A stretch of 64,000 nucleotides of DNA from positions 62,001-126,000 of the forward strand of contig NZ_VUJV01000008.1 in the NCBI RefSeq assembly GCF_008373755.1, read 5' to 3'. How positions within the stretch are numbered: position 1 is the stretch's first letter; each line of letters opens with the position of its first letter. Shown piece by piece: positions 27,995-37,014 of the stretch. The stretch is from Nocardioides humilatus (lineage in GTDB: Bacteria; Actinomycetota; Actinomycetes; Propionibacteriales; Nocardioidaceae). The position numbers were made by a program, and so were the translations under genes. Under the pieces are notes generated by a model. That model worked only from the letters and a program-made list of their open reading frames with translations, made no database searches and was not told where the DNA came from.

Positions 27995-29659
27995 CTAGGG
28001 CATCTTCACCACGCGCACGAAGGAAGCCTCGAGGTCGCCCGTGACCGCTTCGAGGTAGAAGTCCGTCGACGCGGCGAGCCCGTCGTCGAACGAGGCGTCA
28101 GAGACCGCGAACGTGACGGTACGGAGCGAGCCGTCCCCGCTGCCGGCGACCGGCGGCGAGAGCACGACGGTGTGCGCGGACGAGCGGTAGCCCACGCGCC
28201 ACGACCGGCCGGCGTAGTCGCGGTAGGTGACCTTGAGCTCGACCTCGCCGGGGTCGGGGCCGAGGAATTGGTCGTCGACGTCGAAGTAGATGCGGTCCTG
28301 ACCGTTGGCGACATCGGTGCGCAGCGACTCGTAGGACCGGCCGTTGTAGGGGTGCGGATCACCCTGACGGACGAGTGAGCCCCGCACCGGAGTGCCGTCC
28401 GCCGCTATGTCGCGCTGCACCAGCCACCGCTCGAGGTTACGGACGTAGGGGAAGCCGTCCCAGGTGCGGTCGCCGCGCTCCTTCCAGTAGCGGTCCTCGG
28501 CGTCACGGAGCGCCACCCACGCGTCAGGGGCCGTTGCTACGGTGTGGCCGAGCTCGAGCCTGACCCATGCCCAGTGGTCGGCCAACGCGTTGAAGCGGCT
28601 GGGCCCGGGCACTGCGTAGATCCAGTTCATCCGCATCTGGAGCGCCTTGAGGTTGGACATCGGCACGCTGTAGAGCGGGTCCTTGGAGTGCAGACCGCAG
28701 TCGGTGTAGCACTCGTTCTCAGCCGCGGCGATGCGACGTCCGTCGAAGAGCTGCCACCCGTCGTCGGTGTGGAGGTGTCCGTCGGCGCCGATGGTCGTGC
28801 CGTAGGCGGGCACCTCACCGAGGTGCGCGTTGAAGATCTCGGTGATGCCGTTGCGGATCCCCATCCCGGCACTCACCGCCTTCCGCGCGAAGAGGGCGAC
28901 CCGGTCGCCGAACGTCTCGGAGTAGGGATAGTCCTCCCCGGTGTAGACGAGCTTGTCGGCGTAGTCGTCGGACGGGTCGTCGTTGTCGCCGTTCATGATC
29001 GTCACCAGGTCGGTGAGCATGCGCTGGTGCCACCGGCGGTACTTCCTGAAGGTGAGGCCCGCCTGACGCACACCGGCGTCGACCATCGCGTAGTCGAACT
29101 CCGCGTAGGCGAAAGCCCCCGGGACGTAGACGAAACGGAGGCGGTCGTCCGAGCGCAGGCCCGCATCGATCATGAGGGCACGCCACGTGTCGCGCAGACG
29201 TGACCACACGCACGGTCGCCAGATCGGGAGGTGCCGCATCCCGTCGTCGCCGGGTCCGACGGTCGTCGCGCCGCACTGTCGGGTGACCCACCTCGGAGCC
29301 CACGGCTTCCCGCTGGCGAACATGCGCATCCAGAAGGAGCCGGGTGAGGCCAACTGGTCGGCCAAGCTCGGGAGCGGCGTCCCGTAGACCGAGCCGGTCG
29401 CGGAGGGGTCGAGCGCTCCGGGACGTGGCTGCACCTGGCGCCAGGTCACGTCGACCGAACGGAGGTCGATCCTGGGGGAGGGGGACTCGGAGTAGAACCC
29501 GCTGTTCGGAGCCCGAGTCGTTCCCCCCGGGAGGCTCCAGTCGTAGCCATCCACGGTGCCGGTGACGACCGCCGCGGCCGGCTCGGCGCCGGAGGTGGAG
29601 GGCACCGCTGCGCCCGCAGCGACCAGCGCCAATAGAGCCGCGAGGAGGCGGATGCCCAT
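27995..29659 (-). CDS. secreted glycoside-hydrolase-like protein (predicted TIM barrel plus C-terminal beta domain)
   Basis: A 554-residue exported protein. Seen: a Sec signal peptide (LLAALLALVAAGAAVPSTSGA, about residues 4-25, quoted in part), then an alpha/beta region with RIDLRSVDVTWRQVQP, FVYVPGAFAYAEFDYAMV (a Glu at the end of a strand), NGITEIFNAHLGEVPAYG and IAAAENECYTDCG (a second acidic site), a pattern like glycoside-hydrolase (GH42/DUF4832-type) TIM barrels, and finally a 120-residue beta-sandwich-like C-terminus. The two Glu residues are candidates for acid/base and nucleophile, but this is inference. It has a leaderless-type promoter. No sugar transport genes are nearby, so the substrate is unknown. 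Confidence 0.65.
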   Translation of the reverse strand: MGIRLLAALLALVAAGAAVPSTSGAEPAAAVVTGTVDGYDWSLPGGTTRAPNSGFYSESPSPRIDLRSVDVTWRQVQPRPGALDPSATGSVYGTPLPSLADQLASPGSFWMRMFASGKPWAPRWVTRQCGATTVGPGDDGMRHLPIWRPCVWSRLRDTWRALMIDAGLRSDDRLRFVYVPGAFAYAEFDYAMVDAGVRQAGLTFRKYRRWHQRMLTDLVTIMNGDNDDPSDDYADKLVYTGEDYPYSETFGDRVALFARKAVSAGMGIRNGITEIFNAHLGEVPAYGTTIGADGHLHTDDGWQLFDGRRIAAAENECYTDCGLHSKDPLYSVPMSNLKALQMRMNWIYAVPGPSRFNALADHWAWVRLELGHTVATAPDAWVALRDAEDRYWKERGDRTWDGFPYVRNLERWLVQRDIAADGTPVRGSLVRQGDPHPYNGRSYESLRTDVANGQDRIYFDVDDQFLGPDPGEVELKVTYRDYAGRSWRVGYRSSAHTVVLSPPVAGSGDGSLRTVTFAVSDASFDDGLAASTDFYLEAVTGDLEASFVRVVKMP

Positions 29660-29665
29660 GCCCGC

Positions 29666-29671
29666 ACCCTA
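29666..29671 (-). promoter_or_regulatory. -10 element TAGGGT of the secreted hydrolase-like gene
   Basis: TAGGGT on the minus strand with a 6-base gap to the ATG at 29659. Confidence 0.55.
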
Positions 29672-29735
29672 GTCCCGAAGTCGACTCGTGGGAGGCGAGG
29701 CGGCAAGCCCCACCGCACCGCAGCGTCGTCCCGCG

Positions 29736-29741
29736 TAGGCT
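29736..29741 (+). promoter_or_regulatory. -10 element TAGGCT of dop
   Basis: TAGGCT with a 6-base gap to the ATG at 29748; no Shine-Dalgarno sequence. Confidence 0.6.
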
Positions 29742-29747
29742 GAACAC

Positions 29748-31256
29748 ATGAGCGTCCGGCGGGTCATGGGCACCGAGGTCGAGTACGGCATCTCGGTGCA
29801 GGGCGCGCCCACGGCCAACCCGATGGTCGCTTCGTCCCAGGTGGTCAACGCCTACGCCTCGGCAACGGTCCGCGCCCGCCGCGCTCGCTGGGACTTCGAG
29901 GAGGAGTCGCCCCTGCGCGACGCCCGCGGCTTCGACATGTCGCGCCAGGTGGCCGACCCGAGCCAGCTGACCGACGAGGACCTCGGGCTGGCCAACGTGA
30001 TCCTCACCAACGGGGCGCGCCTCTACGTCGACCACGCGCACCCCGAATACTCGACCCCCGAGGTCGTCAGCCCGCTCGACATCGTGCGGTGGGACAAAGC
30101 GGGGGAGCAGGTCATGCTCGACGCCGCCCGCCTTGCGCAGAACCTGCCGGGCAACCCATCGATCGTTCTTTACAAGAACAACACCGACAACAAGGGCGCC
30201 TCCTACGGCGCGCACGAGAACTACCTGATGCGACGGTCGACGGCCTTCGTCGACATCGTGCGCCACCTGACGCCCTTCTTCGTCAGCCGCCAGGTCATCT
30301 GCGGCGCCGGCCGCGTCGGCAAGGGGCAGGACGGGCGCGAGCAGGGCTACCAGATCAGCCAGCGGGCCGACTTCTTCGAGGTCGAGGTCGGGCTCGAGAC
30401 CACGCTGAAGCGTCCCATCATCAACACCCGCGACGAGCCGCACGCCGATCCGGAGAAGTACCGCCGGCTCCACGTGATCATCGGTGATGCCAACCTCTCC
30501 GAGATCGCCACCTACCTCAAGGTTGGCACGACGGCGCTCGTCCTCGCGATGATCGAGGACAAGTTCATCGCCGCCGACCTGACCGTCGACACACCTGTCG
30601 CCTCCCTCCGGGCCGTGTCCCACGACCCGACCCTGAAGCAGACCGTGACGATGACCGACGGACGCAAGCTGACCGGTGTCCAGCTCCAGATGGAATACCT
30701 CGATCTCGCCCGGAAATACGTCGAGGACCGCCTCGGTGCCGATGCCGACGAGCAGACGCTCGACGTACTCGCCCGCTGGGAGGACGTCCTCAACCGGCTC
30801 GAGAGCGACCCGATGTCCCTCGCCGACCAGCTCGACTGGGTCGCCAAGCTCAAGCTCCTCGAGCAGTACCGCTCGCGCGACGGACTGGCCTGGGACGATG
30901 CGAAGCTCCAGCTGATCGATTATCAATACTCCGACGTCCGTCCCGAGAAGGGCCTCTACCACCGGCTCGTGAAGGCCGGGCGGATCCAGCGGCTCCTCAA
31001 CGACGACGAGGTCGAACGCGCGATGACCGAGCCGCCGGAGCAGACCCGCGCGTACTTCCGGGGACGTTGCCTCGAGAAGTACGCCGCCCACGTCGCTGCC
31101 GCCTCCTGGGACTCGGTCATCTTCGACCTGCCCGGGCGCGAGTCGCTGCAGCGGGTGCCCACCATGGATCCGCTGCGGGGGAGCAAGGCCCACGTCGGCG
31201 GGCTCATCGACGCATCGGACACGGCTGAGGCTCTTGTCGCCGCACTCAGTCGGTGA
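29748..31256 (+). CDS. dop: Pup depupylase/deamidase Dop
   Basis: A 502-residue enzyme of the carboxylate-amine ligase fold that removes Pup from substrates (and deamidates Pup-Gln where that is needed). Seen: [10 protein letters not shown] with the ATP/Mg-binding Glu residues, a long insertion before [18 protein letters not shown] (the Dop-specific loop region), the catalytic Asp in [27 protein letters not shown], and [18 protein letters not shown]. The insertion and the overall length separate it from the shorter PafA at 34554. It is the first gene of dop-pup-prcB-prcA. Confidence 0.96.
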   Translation: MSVRRVMGTEVEYGISVQGAPTANPMVASSQVVNAYASATVRARRARWDFEEESPLRDARGFDMSRQVADPSQLTDEDLGLANVILTNGARLYVDHAHPEYSTPEVVSPLDIVRWDKAGEQVMLDAARLAQNLPGNPSIVLYKNNTDNKGASYGAHENYLMRRSTAFVDIVRHLTPFFVSRQVICGAGRVGKGQDGREQGYQISQRADFFEVEVGLETTLKRPIINTRDEPHADPEKYRRLHVIIGDANLSEIATYLKVGTTALVLAMIEDKFIAADLTVDTPVASLRAVSHDPTLKQTVTMTDGRKLTGVQLQMEYLDLARKYVEDRLGADADEQTLDVLARWEDVLNRLESDPMSLADQLDWVAKLKLLEQYRSRDGLAWDDAKLQLIDYQYSDVRPEKGLYHRLVKAGRIQRLLNDDEVERAMTEPPEQTRAYFRGRCLEKYAAHVAAASWDSVIFDLPGRESLQRVPTMDPLRGSKAHVGGLIDASDTAEALVAALSR

Positions 31257-31285
31257 GTAGCCAGCGCCAGCAGCCGCCGACTGGC

Positions 31286-31291
31286 TAGGCT
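31286..31291 (+). promoter_or_regulatory. -10 element TAGGCT of pup-prcBA
   Basis: TAGGCT with a 6-base gap to the ATG at 31298, identical in sequence and spacing to the dop promoter 1.5 kb upstream. Confidence 0.6.
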
Positions 31292-31297
31292 CTGGGC

Positions 31298-31495
31298 ATG
31301 GCCCAGGAGCAGAAGCAGCCGCGCAAGGCCGAAGAGGTTGAGGAAACCCCTGAGGCAGCCGTTGAGTCCGACGTCGCCGAGCGCAAGGAATCCCTCGACG
31401 ACGACGTCGACGCGATCCTCGACGAGATCGACGACGTGCTCGAGACCAACGCCGAGGACTTCGTGAAGTCGTTCATCCAGAAGGGTGGCGAATGA
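31298..31495 (+). CDS. pup: prokaryotic ubiquitin-like protein Pup
   Basis: A 65-residue, largely disordered protein tag, attached by PafA through its C-terminal Glu to substrate lysines. Seen: a Gln/Lys/Glu-rich N-terminus that inserts into Mpa, a helical middle ([20 protein letters not shown]) and the C-terminus [11 protein letters not shown]. It ends in Gly-Gly-Glu rather than Gly-Gly-Gln, so no deamidation by Dop is needed before ligation. Its stop overlaps the prcB start as ATGA. Confidence 0.98.
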   Translation: MAQEQKQPRKAEEVEETPEAAVESDVAERKESLDDDVDAILDEIDDVLETNAEDFVKSFIQKGGE

Positions 31496-32343
31496 ACGAC
31501 GCGCGCATCCCGACTGCCTACATGCAGCCGGGCACCTCGTCCTTCAGCGACTTCTTGAGCGAGCACGCTCCTGACCTCCTGCCGGCTCGCAAGTCCCTTC
31601 CCGCCGGCAGCGCCGCCGACATCGCGCCCCACGGCACGACGATCGTCGCCGCTACCTTCCCCGGCGGTTTGGTCATGGCCGGCGACCGCCGCGCGACGAT
31701 GGGCAACGTCATCGCGCAGCGCGACATCGAGAAGGTGTTCCCCGCCGACGAATACTCCGTGGTCGGCATCGCCGGCACCGCGGGCCTCGCGGTCGAGATG
31801 GTCCGCCTCTTCCAGGTCGAGCTCGAGCACTACGAGAAGATCGAGGGCAGCATCTTGTCCCTCGACGGCAAGGCCAACCGCCTCTCCGCCCTGATCCGGG
31901 CCAACCTCGGCATGGCGATGCAGGGTCTGGCGGTCGTGCCGATGTTCGCCGGTTACGACCTCGCGCAGGGCACGGGGCGGATCTTCGGCTACGACGTGAC
32001 CGGCGGGCGGCACGAGGAGCGGTCGTTCTTCACGGTCGGTTCGGGCTCGCTGTTCGCTCGCGGCGCGCTGAAGAAGCTCTACCGCGACAACCTCACCGAG
32101 GCCGAGTGCGTGACGCTCACCGTGCAGGCGCTCTACGACGCCGCCGACGACGACTCCGCCACCGGCGGACCTGACCTGAGCCGGCGCATCTTCCCGGTCA
32201 TCTACGTGGTCACCGCAGACGGTGCCCGCAAGCTGGCCGACGAGGAGGTCGGCTCCATCGCCGACGCGGTGGTCGCTGCACGCATGGGCCGGCCCGATGG
32301 CCCGAACGCGCCGATCCTCCCGGGAGAGGAGGCGCGGCGATGA
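31492..32343 (+). CDS. prcB: 20S proteasome subunit beta PrcB
   Basis: The 283-residue catalytic subunit of the core particle. Seen: a 48-residue propeptide ([17 protein letters not shown] in it), then [23 protein letters not shown], where Thr49 becomes the N-terminal nucleophile after cleavage behind Gly48; the Asp (GDRRA) and Lys (IEKVF) of the active site follow at the usual distances. [15 protein letters not shown] is the conserved late segment. Translationally coupled to pup and to prcA by 4-bp overlaps, giving equimolar subunits. Confidence 0.97.
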   Translation: MNDARIPTAYMQPGTSSFSDFLSEHAPDLLPARKSLPAGSAADIAPHGTTIVAATFPGGLVMAGDRRATMGNVIAQRDIEKVFPADEYSVVGIAGTAGLAVEMVRLFQVELEHYEKIEGSILSLDGKANRLSALIRANLGMAMQGLAVVPMFAGYDLAQGTGRIFGYDVTGGRHEERSFFTVGSGSLFARGALKKLYRDNLTEAECVTLTVQALYDAADDDSATGGPDLSRRIFPVIYVVTADGARKLADEEVGSIADAVVAARMGRPDGPNAPILPGEEARR

Positions 32344-33137
32344 GCATGCCGTTCTACGTCTCGCCCGAGCAGCTCATGAAGGACCGCGCCGACTTCGCGC
32401 GCAAGGGCATCGCCCGCGGCCGCTCCCTCGTGGCCGTGCAATACGCCGACGGCGTGCTGTTCGTCTCCGAGAACCCGTCCCAGGCACTCCATAAGGTCTC
32501 CGAGATCTACGACCGGATCGCGTTCGCGGCCGTCGGTCGCTACAACGAGTTCGAGAACCTGCGGATCGCCGGGGTCCGGCTGGCCGACATGCGCGGCTAC
32601 TCCTACGACCGACGGGACGTGACGGGTCGCGGCCTGGCCAACGCCTACGCGCAGACCCTCGGCACGATCTTCTCCAGCGGCGGCGAGAAGCCCTACGAGG
32701 TCGAGATCTTCGTCGCCGAAGTGGGCGACAGCATCGAGGACGACACGATCTACCGGCTCACCTACGAGGGTCGGGTCGCCGACGAGCACGGCTACGCCGT
32801 GATGGGGGGCGACGCCGAGACGGTCGCTGCCTACCTCGCCGACCACTATGCCGACGGAGCCACCCTCGAGGTCGCGCTCGGCGTCGCGGTGGCGGCTCTC
32901 GGGCACGCGACCGAGGGTGGGCAGACCACCGACCGCGTCATCCCCGTGGGTGACCTGGAGGTAGCGGTCCTCGACCGCACGCGCACCCAGCCGCGGAAGT
33001 TCGCTCGGATCCGGCCGGCCCGGATCGAGGAGCTGCTCGGTGAGCGTGGGCCGTCCGAGGCAGCCCCCGCGGAAGCACCCGAGCCGCCGCTGTCGGCCGA
33101 CAGCGACGACGACCCGCCGGTCGCCCCGCCGCTCTGA
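32340..33137 (+). CDS. prcA: 20S proteasome subunit alpha PrcA
   Basis: A 265-residue subunit forming the outer, gating rings of the proteasome. Seen: the N-terminal gate segment [58 protein letters not shown] and the alpha-ring helix motifs; the nucleophile Thr is absent, as expected. The last 35 residues are Pro/Glu/Ala-rich and probably disordered. The start overlaps the prcB stop. The next genes on the same strand resume with pafA after a two-gene opposite-strand insertion. Confidence 0.97.
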   Translation: MSMPFYVSPEQLMKDRADFARKGIARGRSLVAVQYADGVLFVSENPSQALHKVSEIYDRIAFAAVGRYNEFENLRIAGVRLADMRGYSYDRRDVTGRGLANAYAQTLGTIFSSGGEKPYEVEIFVAEVGDSIEDDTIYRLTYEGRVADEHGYAVMGGDAETVAAYLADHYADGATLEVALGVAVAALGHATEGGQTTDRVIPVGDLEVAVLDRTRTQPRKFARIRPARIEELLGERGPSEAAPAEAPEPPLSADSDDDPPVAPPL

Positions 33138-33146
33138 CCACCGCCG

Positions 33147-33428
33147 TCAGTCGGCGGATCGACACCCGCTGTTGTGGTGGTCGACGATGCGCTGCGCGAG
33201 GTCACGGATCTTGAGGTTGAGGTCGCGTGAGTGGTCCCGGAGCTTGTCGAACGCAGCCTCGTCATCGAGGTGGTACTGCGCCATCAACAACCCGAGCGCC
33301 TTCCCGATCGTCCGGTTGCTCAAGAGCCCGTCCTGCAGCTGGTCAGCCGTCCTGACAGCGTCGGCCAAGGCGGCCCGGAGGTCCTCCGTCGCCCGGTCGT
33401 GGCCTGTGCACTCCGCTTCGTCCAGCAC
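33147..33428 (-). CDS. ANTAR domain protein
   Basis: A small (about 93-residue) protein consisting of a short helix and one ANTAR domain. Seen: LRAALADAVRTADQLQDGLLSNRTIGKALGLLMAQY, split here as LRAALADAVRTADQLQDGLL and IGKALGLLMAQY, then DEAAFDKLRDHSRDLNLKIRDLA, with the conserved I-x-x-A-x-G-x-L-M pattern. Family knowledge: ANTAR domains bind paired RNA hairpins to prevent transcription termination, usually fused to a GAF or receiver sensor; none is fused here. No ATG is available after the AraC stop at 33518; GTG 33428 (or TTG 33440) is the best guess and lacks a Shine-Dalgarno. The gene lies downstream of araC-type gene on the same strand. Confidence 0.7.
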   Translation of the reverse strand: MLDEAECTGHDRATEDLRAALADAVRTADQLQDGLLSNRTIGKALGLLMAQYHLDDEAAFDKLRDHSRDLNLKIRDLAQRIVDHHNSGCRSAD

Positions 33429-33517
33429 GGCGGCATTCAATGCGGCGCGTCGGAGCCGGGGTACCGCACGAAACGCACGGTCGTGCTCTGAAAACGCAGT
33501 GCTGATATCCCGGCCGG

Positions 33518-34468
33518 TCAGCCGCGCTTCAGGGTGGCGCCGGGCGACTCCCCGAAGGTTGCGCGGTACTGCGCGCTGAAGCGACTCGCGTCGGCGAATC
33601 CCCAGCGGGCCGCGACAGCGGCGACGGTCGCGACCGACGGGTCCGAGGCGGTGAGGTCGCGCCGGACACGGTCGAGCCGCACCCGGCGCAGGTAGGCCAT
33701 CGGTGTCGTGTCGAGGTGACGGCGGAACGCCGCTTGCAGCGTGCGCACGGACACGTGGCACGCGCGCGCGATGTCGGCCACCCCCAGGTCGGCGTCGGGA
33801 TGCGCGTCGCAGTAGGCCATCGCACGTCGGAGGACGGCGGGGGCCACCCTGGCCACGTCCGCGCCCGGCTGCTCCGCGCCGGGCACCCCGAACGCGGCGA
33901 GGAGGGCGGCGGCGAGGTGACGCGCGGCCGTGCCGATGACCAGCGGGCTCTGCTGGGCGCGGCTGTCGAGCGCGGTCGCGGTCACGTAGTCGACGGTGCG
34001 CCGCCAGCTGTTCGCGCGGGCCGGGTCGAGGGGATCGAAGCGGAGATCCCGCGCCCGCTGCGCGCCCGGTTCGTCGGCGTCGTACAGAAGCGGCAGCTCG
34101 ACCCCGACGAGCTCCATCGAGGCGCCATGGAGCCGGGTCGAGTAGGCATGGTCGGGGTGCGCCAGCAGGGCGGTGTCGCCCGGCCCGAGCCGCCGGTGAG
34201 TGCCATCGGTCCAGATGTCCATCTCGTGGTCGAGCATCCGCACGATGATCACGTGGCCGAGCGGGTCGACGGTGTAGTCGGCGGTGAGCGTGTTGCTGAA
34301 CGTGTCGAAGCGCAGGTCACCGAGGTCCTCGCGGCTCTGCTCGAAGTAGAAGTGCTCGCGCTCCCCGCGCACCCGGAGCCGGTTGTCGGCATAGACCTCC
34401 GCGACCCGGGCGCTCCCCTCATCGGGGTCGGTCGTGACGAACCGCGTGCTCTCCGGTGCGTGCAACAT
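33518..34468 (-). CDS. AraC-family transcriptional regulator
   Basis: A 316-residue DNA-binding regulator. Seen: an N-terminal cupin-like ligand/dimer domain of the AraC_binding_2 type (EHFYFEQSREDLGDL, LGPGDTALLAHPDH), a linker, and a C-terminal double helix-turn-helix (about 215-315) with LGVADIARACHVSVRTLQAAF and VAAVAARWGFADASRFSAQYRATFG, quoted in part. The ligand is unknown. ATG at 34468 is preferred to an upstream in-frame start because TACCGT lies 6 bases before it. Divergent from pafA; the two start codons are 85 bp apart, so it may affect pafA expression. Confidence 0.9.
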   Translation of the reverse strand: MLHAPESTRFVTTDPDEGSARVAEVYADNRLRVRGEREHFYFEQSREDLGDLRFDTFSNTLTADYTVDPLGHVIIVRMLDHEMDIWTDGTHRRLGPGDTALLAHPDHAYSTRLHGASMELVGVELPLLYDADEPGAQRARDLRFDPLDPARANSWRRTVDYVTATALDSRAQQSPLVIGTAARHLAAALLAAFGVPGAEQPGADVARVAPAVLRRAMAYCDAHPDADLGVADIARACHVSVRTLQAAFRRHLDTTPMAYLRRVRLDRVRRDLTASDPSVATVAAVAARWGFADASRFSAQYRATFGESPGATLKRG

Positions 34469-34474
34469 GAGCAG

Positions 34475-34480
34475 ACGGTA
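34475..34480 (-). promoter_or_regulatory. -10 element TACCGT of the araC-type gene
   Basis: TACCGT on the minus strand with a 6-base gap to the ATG at 34468; it fixes the start. Confidence 0.5.
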
Positions 34481-34541
34481 ACGATCGGGTACAACCTGTG
34501 CCACCACTCCGAACTTCCGGCACGTCCGACCGCCGCAGGTC

Positions 34542-34547
34542 TACGCT
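34542..34547 (+). promoter_or_regulatory. -10 element TACGCT of pafA
   Basis: TACGCT with a 6-base gap to the ATG at 34554; no Shine-Dalgarno sequence. Confidence 0.55.
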
Positions 34548-34553
34548 CGCTCC

Positions 34554-35915
34554 ATGGACCGCCGGATCTTCGGGATCGAGAACGAGTACGGCGTCACGTG
34601 CACGTTCAAGGGGCAGCGCCGCCTGAGTCCGGACGAGGTGGCCCGCTACCTGTTCCGCAAGGTCGTCTCCTGGGGGCGGTCGAGCAACGTCTTCCTGCGC
34701 AACGGCGCCCGGCTCTACCTCGACGTCGGAAGCCATCCCGAATACGCGACCCCCGAGTGTGACGACATCGTCGAGCTCGTCACCCACGACAAGGCGGGGG
34801 AGCGGGTCCTCGAGGGCCTGCTGCTCGATGCCGAGCAGCGGCTCCACGACGAGGGCATCGCGGGGGAGATCTACCTCTTCAAGAACAACACCGACTCCGC
34901 CGGCAACTCCTACGGGTGCCACGAGAACTACCTCGTCAGCCGCTCCGGGGAGTTCAGCCGGCTGGCCGACGTACTCATCCCATTCCTGGTGACCCGGCAG
35001 ATCATCGTCGGTGCCGGCAAGGTCACCCAGACGCCCCGCGGCACGAGCTACTCGGTGAGTCAGCGCGCCGAGCACATCTGGGAGGGCGTCTCGAGCGCGA
35101 CCACCCGGAGCCGACCGATCATCAATACCCGCGACGAGCCCCACGCGGACGCGGAGAAGTACCGCCGCCTCCACGTCATCGTCGGCGACAGCAACATGAG
35201 CGAGACCACCACGATGCTCAAGGTCGCCTCCTGCGACCTGGTGCTGCGGATGATCGAGGAGGGCGTGGTGATGCGCGACCTCACGATGGAGAACCCGATC
35301 CGCGCGATCCGCGAGATCTCCCACGACGTGACGGGGCGCCGGAAGGTACGGCTCGCCAACGGCCGTGAGGCGAGTGCCCTGGAGATTCAGGGGGAGTACC
35401 TCTCCAAGGCTCGCGACTTCGTCGACCGACGTGGCATCGCGACGCCGGTGATCGAGCGGAGCCTCGACCTCTGGGAGCGGGCGCTCAAGGCGGTCGAGTC
35501 CGACGACCTCGGCCTGGTCGACCGCGAGATCGACTGGGTCATCAAGTGGAAGCTGATCGACCGCTACCGCGCGAAGCACGGCCTCCCGCTCAGCCACGCG
35601 CGGGTCGCTCAGCTCGACCTCGCCTATCACGACATCCACCGCAACCGCGGCCTCTACTACCTCCTGGAGAAGCGGGGAGCCGTCGCTCGGGTCACCAGCG
35701 ACCTGAAGATCTTCGAGGCCAAGTCGGTGCCGCCGCAGAACACCCGGGCCCGGTTGCGCGGCGAGTTCATCCGCAAGGCCCAGGAGCGCCGACGCGACTT
35801 CACCGTCGACTGGGTGCACCTCAAGCTCAACGACCAGGCTCAGCGCACGGTCCTGTGCAAGGACCCGTTCCGCGCCTACGACGAGCGCGTGCAGCGCCTC
35901 ATCGACGGTATGTGA
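34554..35915 (+). CDS. pafA: Pup-protein ligase PafA
   Basis: A 453-residue ATP-dependent ligase that phosphorylates the C-terminal Glu of Pup and joins it to a substrate lysine. Seen: [15 protein letters not shown] with the Mg-binding Glu residues, [19 protein letters not shown] with the catalytic Asp, [38 protein letters not shown], and a C-terminal domain ending [18 protein letters not shown]. It lacks the Dop-type loop insertion. Followed 33 bp later by an FKBP lipoprotein gene. Confidence 0.97.
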   Translation: MDRRIFGIENEYGVTCTFKGQRRLSPDEVARYLFRKVVSWGRSSNVFLRNGARLYLDVGSHPEYATPECDDIVELVTHDKAGERVLEGLLLDAEQRLHDEGIAGEIYLFKNNTDSAGNSYGCHENYLVSRSGEFSRLADVLIPFLVTRQIIVGAGKVTQTPRGTSYSVSQRAEHIWEGVSSATTRSRPIINTRDEPHADAEKYRRLHVIVGDSNMSETTTMLKVASCDLVLRMIEEGVVMRDLTMENPIRAIREISHDVTGRRKVRLANGREASALEIQGEYLSKARDFVDRRGIATPVIERSLDLWERALKAVESDDLGLVDREIDWVIKWKLIDRYRAKHGLPLSHARVAQLDLAYHDIHRNRGLYYLLEKRGAVARVTSDLKIFEAKSVPPQNTRARLRGEFIRKAQERRRDFTVDWVHLKLNDQAQRTVLCKDPFRAYDERVQRLIDGM

Positions 35916-35936
35916 CGGTTCCTGGGACCCAACTTG

Positions 35937-35942
35937 TAGGGT
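35937..35942 (+). promoter_or_regulatory. -10 element TAGGGT of the FKBP lipoprotein gene
   Basis: TAGGGT with a 6-base gap to the GTG at 35949. Confidence 0.55.
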
Positions 35943-35948
35943 TCTGGC

Positions 35949-36959
35949 GTGCTGAGCCGACTGACCCGCCCTGCCGCGCTTGCTTCCGTCGCCCTGTGCA
36001 GCCTCGCGCTGCTCACCGCGTGCGGCGACGACGACTCCGGTGAGAAGCAGGCGAGCGGCTTCGACGCCGTCTCGATCTCCGGCGCCGTGGGCGAGGTCCC
36101 GACCTTCGACTGGAAGGCGGCACTCAAGCCTGGCAAGACCGAGAGCGAGGTGCTCGACGAGGGCGATGGTCCCGCGATCGCCGACGGCGACCAGGTGCTC
36201 GTCAACATCGCCGTCTCCGACGACTTCTCCCAAGACGTCGTGGTGGACTCCTTCGGCCCGGACCGCGCCGCCTCGATCATCACCGTCGGCGAGGAGGCCG
36301 AGCCGCAGCAGGCGTTCGACCTGATCACCCAGCTCGTCGGCGAGCACATCGACGCCGGCATGACGGTCGGCACCCGGATCGCGCTCACGGCTGACGTCAA
36401 GAAGGAGTGGGGCGACACCGGGCTCTTCCTCACCGGCATCGACGTGGGCAACGAGGACGGCATCGCGATCGTCGCCGACCTCCAGGCCGTCCCGCTCGAC
36501 GCGCCCGACGGCAAGCGCGTGACGCCGGCGAAGTGGGCCCCGAAGATCGACTTCACCAAGGACCTGCCGAGCGGACTCGACTCCGCCGGCATCCCGAAGC
36601 CCGACGTGAAGGGCAAGGAGATCCGCTCTACCACCGTCCTCGAGGGCACCGGCCCGGAGATCGAGGAGGGCGACCTCGCTGTCGTCAACTACCTCGGCCA
36701 GACCTGGGGCGGCGACAAGCCGTTCGACACCAGCTTCGACAAGAAGCGCGACCCGCTCCTGGTCAACGTCGGCGTGACTGACGGCGGAGGCATCACGGTG
36801 ATCGACGGCTGGTCCGACGGCCTGGTGGGCGTGCCGGTCGGCAGCCGCATCATCCTGGAGATCCCCCCGGCCAAGGGCTACGGCAAGAAGGGCCAGGGCG
36901 AGGACATCAAGGGCGACGACATCTTGTACTTCGTCGTCGACGTCCTGGCTGCTGCTTAG
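35949..36959 (+). CDS. FKBP-type peptidyl-prolyl isomerase lipoprotein
   Basis: A 336-residue exported lipoprotein that speeds prolyl isomerisation in cell-surface proteins. Seen: a signal peptide with lipobox LTAC (Cys25), a first FKBP-like half (about 50-190) that has lost most active-site aromatics and is probably structural, and a canonical second FKBP domain (about 220-336) with VVNYLGQTW, FDTSFDKK, VIDGWSDGLVGVPVGSRIIL, PPAKGYG and the closing strand. It sits between pafA and pafB, as in many actinobacteria, but no proteasome link is shown. The GTG start is supported by the promoter hexamer. Confidence 0.92.
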   Translation: MLSRLTRPAALASVALCSLALLTACGDDDSGEKQASGFDAVSISGAVGEVPTFDWKAALKPGKTESEVLDEGDGPAIADGDQVLVNIAVSDDFSQDVVVDSFGPDRAASIITVGEEAEPQQAFDLITQLVGEHIDAGMTVGTRIALTADVKKEWGDTGLFLTGIDVGNEDGIAIVADLQAVPLDAPDGKRVTPAKWAPKIDFTKDLPSGLDSAGIPKPDVKGKEIRSTTVLEGTGPEIEEGDLAVVNYLGQTWGGDKPFDTSFDKKRDPLLVNVGVTDGGGITVIDGWSDGLVGVPVGSRIILEIPPAKGYGKKGQGEDIKGDDILYFVVDVLAAA

Positions 36960-36964
36960 CCGCT

Positions 36965-36998
36965 GGTTGAGGTGCGAGCGTCAGCGAGCCTCGAAACC
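36965..36998. repeat. REP-like imperfect inverted repeat upstream of pafB
   Basis: GGTTGAGG (36965-36972) is mirrored by CCTCGAAACC (36989-36998) with a 2-base bulge; the inner part contains GCGAGC twice around TCA. It resembles an extragenic palindrome that I recall being common in Nocardioides genomes. Only this copy was noticed in the window. Confidence 0.5.
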
Positions 36999-37002
36999 AA
37001 GG

Positions 37003-37008
37003 CAGACT
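37003..37008 (+). promoter_or_regulatory. possible -10 element CAGACT of pafB
   Basis: CAGACT lies exactly 6 bases before the ATG at 37015 but begins with C. A better-looking TAGGTT (37008-37013) is only 1 base from the ATG and too close to serve it. Confidence 0.25.
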
Positions 37009-37014
37009 AGGTTC

